Source: Gadus chalcogrammus
Taxonomy: Eukaryota > Chordata > Actinopteri > Gadiformes > Gadidae
NCBI RefSeq assembly: GCF_026213295.1
Contig: NC_079426.1
Coordinates: 28,003,102-28,067,101, forward strand
Reading direction: 5' to 3'
Length of the DNA stretch: 64,000 bases
Shown here: piece after piece, positions 1 to 12,700 of the stretch
Layout: each line of letters starts with the position of its first letter
Position numbering within the stretch: position 1 is the stretch's first letter
Program-made: the position numbers and the translations under genes
The notes under the pieces: model-generated
The model's input: the letters and a program-made list of their open reading frames with translations, nothing else
Told to the model about the DNA's origin: nothing
Databases searched by the model: none

Positions 1-798
1 ACTGTACTGACTGTTTGAATGAAGGAATGAATGACGTTAAACTCCAAGGAGTAAATGTGGGAATTAGGTTAAACTGAAACAAGGGATGTGGTGTATAAGT
101 GTATGAAATGAAGTGTTAACAAATTCTTAAGATTCTTCACATGCATAGAAATATTTGCAGATACACATGCTGTTGAAACATTAATTTTGTATTTTTCACC
201 AAACAAGTCAGTGCAACATATGCACAACAGAACACATCTACCAGCTCTACCCCTACCTCTCACTCTTCCTACCCCTCTCATTCTCATCCTCCCTCTTCTT
301 TTCCTCTCTCTGCAACATGATAATTATATACACTGATGTTTTACGGCCACATAATGGTTGCGATGTAGGTCTTAATTTTCATTGAAGTGGTCTAAAAAGT
401 CCTTCATTTGGGATTATCAAACCTGGGGAAACCTCGACTGTCTGACTCGAGATGACTCGTAAATCGATCTGTGTCACGCTAGATTTATTGTACAGACTTA
501 AGTTAAAAGAAAAAAGTAATATATATTGAAGTGGGTATCTTTACGTAGATTTTAGGGCATATAGCGCTCTAGACATAATAACAGAAGCTCTCATGCAGGG
601 CGAGATGCTTTGCCGAAGCAATTGGGCAAAAGTATTTTGAGAGCTTCAAGCTTATGGACATGTTCGGCTCATTATGAAACTGGTGGCACAAATTTGACCA
701 TGGAGGGACACTACATTCTGTGTATTATGTACCGGTAGTCTTTTGTTTTCCATATGTTTAATACATGAAATGTATCTTATCTTTGTCATTTTTATTAA
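1..798. other. Upstream region of the HECT-like gene, no gene recognised
   Basis: No exon, RNA gene or transposon end was recognised here. Position 200-300 is pyrimidine-rich. Earlier exons or the promoter of the HECT-like gene that starts near 799 could lie here or to the left of the window. No inverted match was seen to the region around 18.8-19.4 kb, which would be the far end if the HECT and integrase genes form one transposon. Confidence 0.4.
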
Positions 799-3700
799 AT
801 AAACATTGGATTGATGGTGTGGATTGGAACAGAGGTAAAACCTCTAAGAGGGAAAATGCTTCCAGTATTTGTTGACCCAGAGATAGCAGCACCAGAATTG
901 CTCAAACAAGCTGTCCAGAAGATGACAAAATTTAATAAGGACGTGCAAGACGGAAAGTACATCCTTTTGTATCCGGACCGGTCAGAGGTGGTCCATCTGC
1001 CTGGATCCGAAAGGCCATTCAAATTGGCCGAGTACAAAAAGGAGCTTGGAAGGCCATATGGCAGGATCACCCTCTTCATTTGCCTTGAAACTGATTTTAA
1101 AGGAGGTTAGTGGATCTCATATATCATGATTCAATATTTTTTCATATATTTTGGATACTCTACTGATAATCTACAGTATCTACATGATCTGTCTTGTGTT
1201 TTTACAGTAGCGGATGATACTTCAGAGTCGGATTCTGAAATTGACATCCCATCAAGGAGCACAGTCGAATTTAATCGAGCTGACACAGTGGTACATCATA
1301 ATTATTTATTTTACTTAATTACATACAAATGTGTTTATTGATTTATCTATGACAATACTGACAACCTTTCACCATTGATATTTATACTGTATATAGCGTA
1401 CACATACATACACACACACAATTGATGTGGTAAGGGAACAGTTATGGAAGTTATTACAAATTGTTGATAAATGTGTGCCTGTCCCCTCAGGTTTTTGAAC
1501 CCCAAAACCAAAGTACTCCCAGACCTAAACCTAGAGATGAAAGGTTGGTACATTTTGGCATCTAGTCTTTGTCAGTCAAAATTTTTAAATTTCTTGTGGT
1601 TATCAACCAATCAGAATCTTGCCTGTATTGTATTCATTCACATTCTTAGATGACTATTGTAGGCCTGAAGAACAATATTCATTCATGTGATTCAAGATTC
1701 AAGAGGGTTTGTCATTACATACACAGTACAGTGAAATAACGTTTCCCAAGAAGTTTTCAGTGCAAATACTTAAGTGACTGTATTATTACTTACATGAGGT
1801 GCAATAGTGTATCAACAATATACAAAAACAGTGAAGCAGGACACTATACATCAGAGGTGATCAGATCAGTCCCTGAGTCATATGTCCTGGGGGAAGAAGC
1901 TGTTGTAGTCTGGTAGTGACAGACCGTATGTTACGGTACCTTCTGCCAGATCAAAGAGTTGAGAAAAAATGTTTGTGAGGGGTGGGTGGGGTCTTCCACG
2001 ATGCTGGTTGCCTTGCGGATGCAGCTTGTGGTGTAGACGTCTGAGACGCAGGGGAGAGCGACTCCAATGATCTTTTCAGCCGTCCTCCCCACACGTAGCA
2101 GGTTTTTGCAGTCCAGTAATAATTTTAGTACTTTTTTTGGTAACACTTTAGTTTGATAGTCCACTGTTGACACTCAACAAGCCATCAGTAGATATTCAGT
2201 TGAATGTCAACAGTGAATGAGTTGACATTCAACCGAACTATCTCAACTGATAAGCAACATGTATTCAACTAACTGTAAGTTAACTATAAGTTGCACTATT
2301 AGTAGATGGTTAGTTGATATTTGACAGTGCTTGTTCAACAGATAAGAAACATGGATTCAACTAACTAAGCAACATGTATTCAACTAACTGTAAGTTAACT
2401 ATAACTTGCACTATTAGTAGATGGTTAGTTGATATTTGACAGAGCTTGTTCAACAGATAAGAAACATGGATTCAACTAACTGTCTGTTAATTATAAGTTG
2501 CGCTATTAGTAGATGTTGTTTTGTACACGTAGCATGCATTCAACTAACTGTCAGTTAACTATTAGTTGCATTATTAGTAGATGGTTAGTTGATAATCAAC
2601 AAAGCTTTCAACAGATAAGAAACAAGCATTCAACTAACTAATTTAACTACACGTTGCACTATTAGCTGGTGTTTAGTTGATATTCTACAGAGCTTGTCAA
2701 CAAATATGTAACATGCATTCAACTAAGTGTTAGTTAACTATAGTATATTTTTATTTCGTTCATTTATTTTTACAAAAACAGTCTGCAACAGACATTGTGC
2801 TTTTTACTACATGTTCTTTACAAATATTCAACTATCAGTTGAGTGTCAACTTCTAGTAAGTTGACTATCAACTGCTGTTATTAACCAATTCTCAACTTAC
2901 GTTTCATATGGATCAACTTACCCTCCACTCACAAGGAACACATCTAATGAATGAACATTCAACCCTCTGTTGATCATATATGTTCATTGTAAAATAAAGA
3001 TGAGAATATTTTATCAATCAATAGGCACCCTGTGTAGGTGACAACCTGTTGATTGTCATATGACTGTCGACAAACTATCAGTCAATATTCAACTAAGCAT
3101 TAGTAGAGAGGTCTTAGGACTGTCAAATTAAAGTGAAAACAGTTTAGTGTCTACACACTATTAACAGAGCAAAACAGAGAAAATAGTTGACTATCAGTTG
3201 ATTCTCAACAAACTATCAGTCGATATTCAATTAAGCATTAGTAGACAGGTCTTCGGACTGTCAAATTAAAGTGAAAACAGTTTAGTGTGTGCAAACTATT
3301 AACAGAGCAAAACAGAGAAAATAGTTGATTCTCAACTAACTATCAGTCGATATTCAATTAAGCATTAGTAGACAGGTCTTAGGACTGTCAAATTAAAGTG
3401 AAAACAGTTTAGTGTCTGCACACTATTAACAGAGCAAAACAGAGAAAATAGTTGACTATCAGTTGATTCTCAACAAACTATCAGTCGATATTCAATTAAG
3501 CATTAGTAGACAGGTCTTAGGACTGTCAAATTAAAGTGAAAACAGTTTGGTGTGTGCAAACTATTAACAGAGCAAAACAGAGAAAATAGTTGATTCTCAA
3601 CAAACTATCAGTATTAGTAGAGAGGTCTTAGGACTGTCAAATTAAAGTGAAAACAGATGAGAACAGTAGACAAACTACAAACTAGTAACTGTACAAAATA

Positions 3701-6700
3701 GAGACAAGTTTTGCTCAACTGATCAGTAACACTGGATGACCGCAAAGTGAAATAAACAACTTTATTATTAAAAAAAAACTAATCTTTAACAGAACTCTTT
3801 TTACAAAGGAAGAGTTTGAAGAGTCAAAAGAACCAAGAATACTATAAACCGTTTGAACATATACAACAAAAACTTTTCTTTTAAAAATAAATTAAAACAC
3901 TCCCCTTTCTCCTCTGTCCATTTCAGCTTATTTTGATAAATGCCAAGCTCTGCTTCCTATTTCTGATAGGAGCGCCTTATGTCCTTGACAAGCCTGCCAA
4001 GGACACCTTCTGAATTTTTCCTCGCTAACCAGTAGGTCCACTCAATAAAGCAGAGCTGCTCTTTCAAGGCCTTCTCCGACCGATTCCCCCGCATTCTCCA
4101 AATTTCCTTTTTATAGGTCTGCCACGCTCTCTCGAGGTTCTGAGTATGGAGTCCTGTCTGAGGGTCAACATAATGTTGGCTGTGGTTCACCCTGACATGC
4201 CTGTAGCCCTCTGTGGCGAGACCGGCATACGCTCTCCACTCATCACTTACGACGAGACTGTGATGCTTCACATGCTTTTTGATGATAGGAACAAGGGTCT
4301 CCTTATTTCGTCTCTGCACGAGGCGAAGAATAGGACGCCTGTCAGACCGTTTGATTTGGAGCATTCCAAAGACCCATGTCCTTTTTCTCCTCCAGCTGTT
4401 CCCGAAGCGCCCTCTTCCGTACTGCCAAAACACAATATTAATGTTATAAAATAAATAATACCCTACAGTCAAACATATACATAATCAATGTTATATTACT
4501 GCCAGTGAGAAGTAGGATGATTATGCTAATTTCCAAATGATATAAATAATGGAGTAATATAAAAACTTTTGTTTTTTTAAGTTTGGAATGCATATTATTA
4601 TTAGTATGTGTTGTTACATGTCAACAGTGAATGAGTTGATAACTCTTTCATGCATTGAACTACCTGACAGTTACCTAGAAGTTGCATGATTACCTTGATA
4701 TGATATAGCATACGGTCTAATTTTATTTCTTATTTCAACTTGCTCTACCTGAAAAAACTATAATGTAGCCCATGTTTTCTTAAGGCATAGATTGGTTATA
4801 GCAAATAGTATCAAAACACTCCGAGGCGTCTTCCATACTTCTTGAAAGATGCATACAGCACACAAGTCATGACCTTGTAACTTTTCATCGGCCCCTCCAA
4901 TATGCCGATTTGCATGTGAATACAGTACATAGTGCTATTTATTTGATTGCATTAACATCATCAAGTACTTAAATGAATATTTTTTTTCAAGTGTGGTTAA
5001 AACCATTCCAGGGAAAATATTTTGAATGGTGAGGCTTTAAATACAAATTCCGAAAATTCAGAAATTATGTTCATAGAGCCAAACTTCCACAATAATTAAT
5101 CTAAAAGTAAAGCTTAAAGATTTCTCTTGAAGACAATTGATATTTCAACATTAAGTTTATAATAAAATCCAAAACAAGAACTGAGGAAAGATCAGGTTTT
5201 TGATGAGTTGAAATTGAATGACCCCATATTTAGTGAATTATATTACAAATATACCTTGCGCTTATGGCAGAACTTGCTCTCGTCAATGTGGACGATAGCG
5301 TTGACTCCACCGATTTTCTGGCCTTTTTCTTTCCTGTGCCTTTTAAGGCTTTTTAGGCAAATTCTTCGCAGTTTTTTAGACATCATTGAGAGTGTAGCAG
5401 TGCTTTTAGTGATGCCATCCTGAAGCATGTCTACCTGCCGTAGCTGCAAACCCTGTGCAAATCTACAAAGAAAACAAAGATTTAATCAGAACTGTTTACA
5501 TAAACAAAGAAAATATGTGCTTGTTTGATCAATCCGTAAGTCTACTTTTGTCACAAAGCTTTTTCTACTGAAAAACTACTGTTGCAACTTGCAACTATAG
5601 TTTCAGCTTAAATTGTACAAACATTTCACACTCTGAACCTAGAGCTGTAATCTGTGAAATACTGGAGTTGGAGAAAACCTAAAATGATTACCTGTGAATG
5701 TACTTCATCCATGTGAAGAGACTACAGTGTGAGTTTGAGAAAAGAGACTTGGTCCTTACACTTCTCCTCAAACGTCCACATCTTTTACGACGGCACTCCC
5801 TGAAAATTGCAAACAAATTGGAAATTTAAATGATGTCTATAAGTTTGACATATACATACATACATTGTCTACAAACTGCTCAGCCTAAAACATTGTGGCG
5901 ATGTAAATAACCCTTATTGACGATCATGTCATAAATTATAACTTGATCAAATAGATATCTTAAAACTTAAACTAGCTTGATACTACATATCAAGCTACAT
6001 GCTTCCGGCTATTCGCTGTGTACAAGCTTATTCATCATTTCAATCATGCATTACAAAGGGGTAGGATTAAGTGTATAGTTCTTCCTACTTGTTTCAGGCA
6101 TATCAATTAAATATATCTAATTTCTTTTATTTTTGTGAATTGATTTGAACATAATTTTTGTCTATTGTATTTTCATGCTTTTCATTTCATTTTGTTTTTT
6201 TGATATGTCTGAAATAATAACATTGAATCAATCAAACCATTCATTAGCATTTGATTCATTACTTACATATATTACATTCAAATGGGAATTGTTAATAAGG
6301 GCTACCATACAAATATTTCAATATCAGCATTTGTTTTTTTGGGGCGGTGTCACGTTAAAATTGTACCGGGGGCGAAAATTGTACCGGCCTACGTCTTCAC
6401 AACAGATTACGTAAGGGGTTGTTCGTTGCCAGGCAGGTTTCAATTGCGCTCATGTTGCCGAAGACGAAATAATATAATACAGATAACGGATCGCGCTAGA
6501 TAACACTTGTTTTTACTTTATATTTGTATTGCATTTAATTGTTTAATCGAATTTAGCTAGTAAACTGAGTGTTTAATGTGTTCATAGTCTAGCTAGCTTG
6601 TGTTAATTTAATTTCCTTAATTAAATTTAGAGAATAGATTATAGGTAATAGATAGCTAATAGATAGATAGATAGGTAGATAGGTGAGCAGGCATTTACTA

Positions 6701-9700
6701 ACTGTTTTTTATTATTATTATTCACGTTATCCCCATAACATTTAGCTATTACTGTGTAGGGAAATAGATAAATACAATGCAATACAATACAAATATAAAG
6801 TTAGGAACGCTAATAAATGTTATTTGTAAAATAAGTGTTATCTGTCTTGTCGCTCTCAATGAACGAGTTCGCGAATGTTCAAGAACCTTCCACGTCATTC
6901 GACGCGATCCCCCGTTGCGATCGTCTGTTGCCAGGCAGGTTTGGAATGGATTACTATGGATGACGTAGGCCGGTACAATTTTCGCCCCCGGTACAATTTT
7001 TAACGTGACAGCCCCAAATCCTATGGCCCCAAAATCAGTGTATCTTCCGTTCAATCCATATCCGTTTGGAAATCAAAACACGAAAAGCGAAAAGTGACTT
7101 TTTAAAAAATCATCCTCGTTGGGATAGCTTGACCAGAAATTCATCACATGTATTGCTCTTTTAAAACATGTATACCGGTGTAATAGTCTCTGTATGAGCT
7201 TTTACCAATAATAAAGTCGAGAGAACAGTTTGGGAAAGCTGAGCGGTAGGGCAACCGCCTCCCCTCTGCCGCGTTACCTCTTTGAAATGAAGGGAGGCGA
7301 CCAGCTGCTGCGCGGTGGAGGCGCGGAAACTCGCAATAATATCATATTCCAACCTAAATGGTTGTGCCGATTGCCAAACAACTGATGGGCCCATGAGTTA
7401 ACAATAATTAATAACATTAGCACACTTACCAGATGTGGAGATCTGTGGACTGTGTGTAGTAGACCATCTTCATTTTGTGTCTGCAGTTTTTGCATTTCAC
7501 TTTTCTTTGCAGCAACCTTTTCTTTTGCAACCATGTTATCAACTTGAATGATGTTTTTTTTGACTCCTTGACATTCACTTTTCTCAAAAGTGTTCCCACA
7601 AGCGAAGCCATAGCACCGGTGGTCAGAGGAAATAACTGATGTTACTGGCCCTGATTTGAAAATCTGGCGCACTTTTCTGTTATTAGTTCAATATGTGGAG
7701 GTACGCTTGATTTTTACATCGAAACACCTCCCACCGCAAAGGTTGGGCTGATTCCCTGGTTGATGCCTGACTCAATCATAATAATCAAGCGCTTCTACCG
7801 TCCGATTGGCTAAGCCGCACCGCCAACTCGGTGCCGTTGAAAGAAGCTATTAGTCCGCGCAAAATAAATTGGATCTTGTCGCTATGGTAAGTATCAACCC
7901 TCTCTCAACAGTTATTGTTTTATTTCGAAAGCAGGCGCCATTACTTGTATGTGTGAACCACTTATGTTTGGCCTATCTCTTGTTTCAGTACCAGCATATG
8001 ATTTTTCACCAGTTAAGATCTGCCACGCCTGGAAATATGAATCTGCCTATGGTGGAAAGGCCTGCTGAGCGCTCTACCCGGGCAAAAGGACAGCGGGGGA
8101 ATGAAGGAGAAAGCTCCGATATGCCTACTGCTGGTAAGTTGGGTTGACACATTTGTAAAGTTATTGTAATACTCAAACCGTTTCTGGCCGGGCTCGGCAA
8201 GAGCTAGTAACGTTAGCTTTGCTTAGCTGGGGGGTGACGACGTTAATAGCTGCTTGGCGACATCGTAGACTTTTCTTCCCGTCTCGATATTCACATACTT
8301 TGGCGCATGTAGCAGTGTTGCGGGTGGTCATTGCCAACTGAATAATAGAGGATTGTCTGGATATCAACCAAAGGCTCATAATTAGCTTTAGACCATGAAC
8401 CATAAAATTGTGGGACTTTTTATTAACGCCACCACAAGCGTTTAATTGCGAGACGGTGGCTAGACTACTTTTCAAAGTAATAATTCAGCTGCAAATAAGC
8501 AACTGTATTTCACCAAAAACAGAAGCCCTTACCAGTGATATTTATCTACATAATTTTTGCAGGTTTTTGTCTCGTGTGACCTGTGCGCCTATGAGCGCCT
8601 ATCAAGGCGCATTTTAGTGTCATCAGATGGTATTACTCATGCATTTAGTGGTGTGACTTAAGGTGTATTCACACATGGAAAGTCCGTTGGTTCACTTGCT
8701 TTGGTCCAGACCAAATAGAATTTAGATTTTTTTTGTTTGGTGTGGTCCACTTTCATACTGCCCCTTTTGCAAGTGAACCAGCATTACGAAGCAAAACCAC
8801 ACGTGATCTGAGGTCATTCATTCATTGGACAGACATTCTGGGGTGGAGAGAAGCAGGAAGATCGAAATAAAAACTGCGAAATATATCATTGATATAATAT
8901 GGGGTTAAAAATAATAAAAATGCCTACATCTAGCCTATAAATAAAGAAGAAAAACATCTAATTATTGTTGTTTCATATGTTTATAATATGTAGCCCTATG
9001 TCAATGCCACGTTATGTGGTTTGTAGCCTACGATGTGAAACATAATGTATAGCCTACTGTATTTTTGCTGCTGGACGCGCGGCTCGCGAGAAGAATAGGC
9101 TCAAGCTGAAACACAGCTGATTTAGCTGTGTATCAGCTGGGTGTCAGTTCGGCGCAGTTCAGCTCCAAACTGACACTGGGACAGTATTGACGGTCCCGTT
9201 TGGAAGAAAAATAAAAACACACACACTTCATGCAAAGCGCAGCGTGAACCTGTTGGCACTGTAGGCTACGGGAGACGCTCCTCTCCATCTGATCGCTGAA
9301 CATATCAGCATGTGTATTATGGCAAAAATCATAATCATAATCACGATTATTTTGATTGACAGTGTAATCACGATTATTAAAGACAATATCCACAGTATTC
9401 AGGTGCCTAAAACAGGCGTACTCTGGAACCACGCTATGTAAAACACATCCAGAGAGAGGAGGATTGTGCAGAAAAACACACCTTAACACATATTATGGTG
9501 GGGAAGAATTGATCCTTGTGTGGGATTATTTTTGTTGGACTCCGAGTTGCCTGACAGTGGCAGGTGCAGATTCATGTGCTTCATGCGGAGATTTGAATTT
9601 CTTCTATGCTTGTCAGTGTGTCCAGTCGAGACTTCAGTAGTATGTTTTATAGATCAACATTTTACTTTTCCTACAAGTTTGCCTCATATACTCTACTAAC

Positions 9701-12700
9701 ATGAATTTGTTATCTATCATGTCATATGTTGCAGTTGTTAATATGGAAAATATTATTTTTCAACTAGGCAAAGTCCAATGGAAGAAGCGGTCAGAAGAGC
9801 TGCAGACCCGGATCGAGTTGCTGGAGGAGGAGAATGCTTTACTGAAGCAGCAGCTTGAGCAAAGGCCTTCAGCAGAGCAAGGTTTGTAAAGCTAGAGTAT
9901 AGTATTACCTGAGGACTTAAATACAGTTTTTTATGATCGCTTAACCACAGTGGGCACAACTGGAGCGACACGTGCAAAACTCAGCATGCAGTTCCTGTGG
10001 ACCAACCACTAGCTAATTTTTCATTGCTTAAACACAATTTTCAGAACTCTACACACTTATCTCATGGCTTATATCACAACCTGCACAACACTGTGGATTT
10101 TCAGCACTTTGATCAAATGCTAACACACTGCTGTCACAACTGTAAACCACACATTCAAAACAGAATGGACTTCATCCTGGTGCATTTTAAACACTGTGGA
10201 TTAGGGCTTTGACTTCGAACTTCGTAATTCGAATATACCGGTAATTCGAATATCAAAAAATAAATCAACGAATATTAGGCAGCCCTTAATATTCGAACCT
10301 GTTATCGGCAGGCCAAGAGGAGAGACGTCGGAGAACCCGACGCAGTCTATTCATAATATTGTAATGACCACGGAAGAGGCAGTGAATGAAGTATTGATTA
10401 GACAGCGATTTATCAGAAACCCAATAAACCGTTGGAACACACAAGACCGGTAACCATAGCAACGCCAGTAAACAAACCTTGCAAAACCCAATCCAGGGCT
10501 GAATCCGAATACTCATACTTATAGTATGCATTTTGTAGTACGCCACAAATATAGCGCGTCCGAATGCTCAGTACGCATTGTGTAGTACAGAAAACGTTAA
10601 AGAATGCGTACTACCCATTGGTACTACCGCCACAGTATACAACGGTAGGTCACTACGCTATCCCACAATGCAACCGGAGTCTGGTAACGAACGAAGAAGT
10701 GATGGCTGACCCGACACTACCAACAGCGGCTTAGAAAGACGTCGTAGAAAGCGGCGAAAAAATAGTCATTAAAAAGAGTAAAAAAGTAAAGTAAGTCATC
10801 AAGTAAAAAGAGACATTTTTAATTTTATAGCAACGATGACAAGACGGAAAACAGGTAACTTATCAAGGTAGTTTTGCCGGCATCTGAGGGGAGATACGTC
10901 ATCTCCAAACATCCGGTGGAGTTTCGGCGGTGTTCGGAAGCTTTCAGAAGCGTTCTACACATAGCTGTAGACCGTACTACACTTGACAGTGTAGTATGGT
11001 CTTCAGCTATGCGTAGAACGCTTCTGTTCAGTAGACACTGAACAGAAATAGTATGTACTAAGTATTTGGATTCAGCCCAGGTCTTACTGAAGGCATTAAA
11101 TGGTCAAAATACTATTAATAAATATTCGAATATATTCAAATATTAATATTAATAAACAAACGAACTTCGAATATGACTTTTGGGCAAAAGTCAAAGCCCT
11201 ACTGTGGATTGCTATTTCAACTGAAACACAAGGTGTCTTGTTTTAGACTTGTGAGTGAACATATACAGTATATAGGGAAAGTGCAAAAATACTTTCTTTT
11301 GGAAATGGACCAAGGAAGAAAGGTTGGTGGAGGGAGAAGAGTGGCAGTGAGAGTGTGGATGTGTTCTGAGTGACATGTGTCATCGCGATGAGGCTGGTTC
11401 ATAGTGTTTACTGCTCTGAGCCTATTTTGCAGGTGATGTGAACTGTTCAGCTCCAGTGACTGTTGGTAGTGCAGACTGTAGTTAGATTTTTGCACATTGA
11501 GCTCCAGTTGTGCCCACAACTGGAGCTCAATGTGGGTTTTTTTCAGGTTAGCGATCGAAAAAAAACTAATGTATGTGGCTTCACTACAACAACCACAATA
11601 TTGGAGTTCACCCATTGTATGAGGGTCACTCTACGTCACAACATCTGATAGACATCAGCATATCAGGTGGGCACTATTCACACCTGCGCCTTACAGGTGA
11701 ACGCTGCAAAGCCAGCCAGCTGCGCTCTTTTAAAAATTACACAACTGTTACGGTAACACCCTTAACTCTACCGGCAGTGGTTCGGAATGAGGAGGACACC
11801 GATTCTTGACAGGCTTACTTTATTCCCGTTGCACTCACTTTACAGTTGGTTGCATTAGCTTATGCTGCTTTCTCTCGCTTGCATTCACACACCCAGACAC
11901 ATGCTACCGCTCGCTCTCCTCGCTCGTCCATTCACTCACTGAAATCCCTCAAACAACAACACACTGCCATTCTCGCTCACTCACTCAGGCTACTCTGTCT
12001 CATAACACTACTATCAAGATACATCATCTACTTCCGAATTGCCCTCCAACAATTTAAAATCAGAAAAATCCTCCACCTCAAACAACACATCTGTGTGACA
12101 TATGAGCTCACATCGTGTAGCGATAGCGCCCTTAGACTCTCTGTCACTCTGCTTTTCAAGGAAGTTATATCATTTAGATCTTCCTGAGTGACAGCTAGAT
12201 TAACCCAGTGTCCTTTACAGCCACCTCCTTCCTAACTGAGCCGTCAGAACCTTGGTCAGAACGCATTTTTCAAAATTGTGCAGTGTGACAAGTTATGCTG
12301 AGACTGGGGGTAAAGTTACCCTTAAAAGTTGTTTTAAGTGCTTTTTTCTGCTTTTCGTCATTTCCTAGGTGACACAGTGGACAACACTGACCCCGAACCA
12401 GAGTCAAACACTGACGCAAGTAGCAGCTCCAGCACAGACTCAGATTCCAGCAGCAGCAGCTCTTCCTCCTCTGATGGCCGAAAAAAAAAGAGGAAGCACA
12501 AGAAAAAAGCAAAAAAAAGGAGCAAAAAGTCGAAGAAGTCGAAGAAGTCAAAGGCCAAAGGATATCGTGGTAAAGTAAATTATATAATTGTCCTGTATTT
12601 CTTTAGGTTCAGAAATTACATATACAGTGCTGCTTGAAAGTTTGTGAACCCCTTGACCATTTTGGAATTGTATTGTGTTTAACCATTATTAACTCATTTT

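Noticed and set aside
4146..4454. 102-aa plus-strand frame
   Set aside because: Antisense shadow of transposase exon 4.
12358..12558. Phe/Leu- and Glu-rich minus-strand frame
   Set aside because: Complement of the Ser/Lys-rich exon of the CCDC106-like gene.
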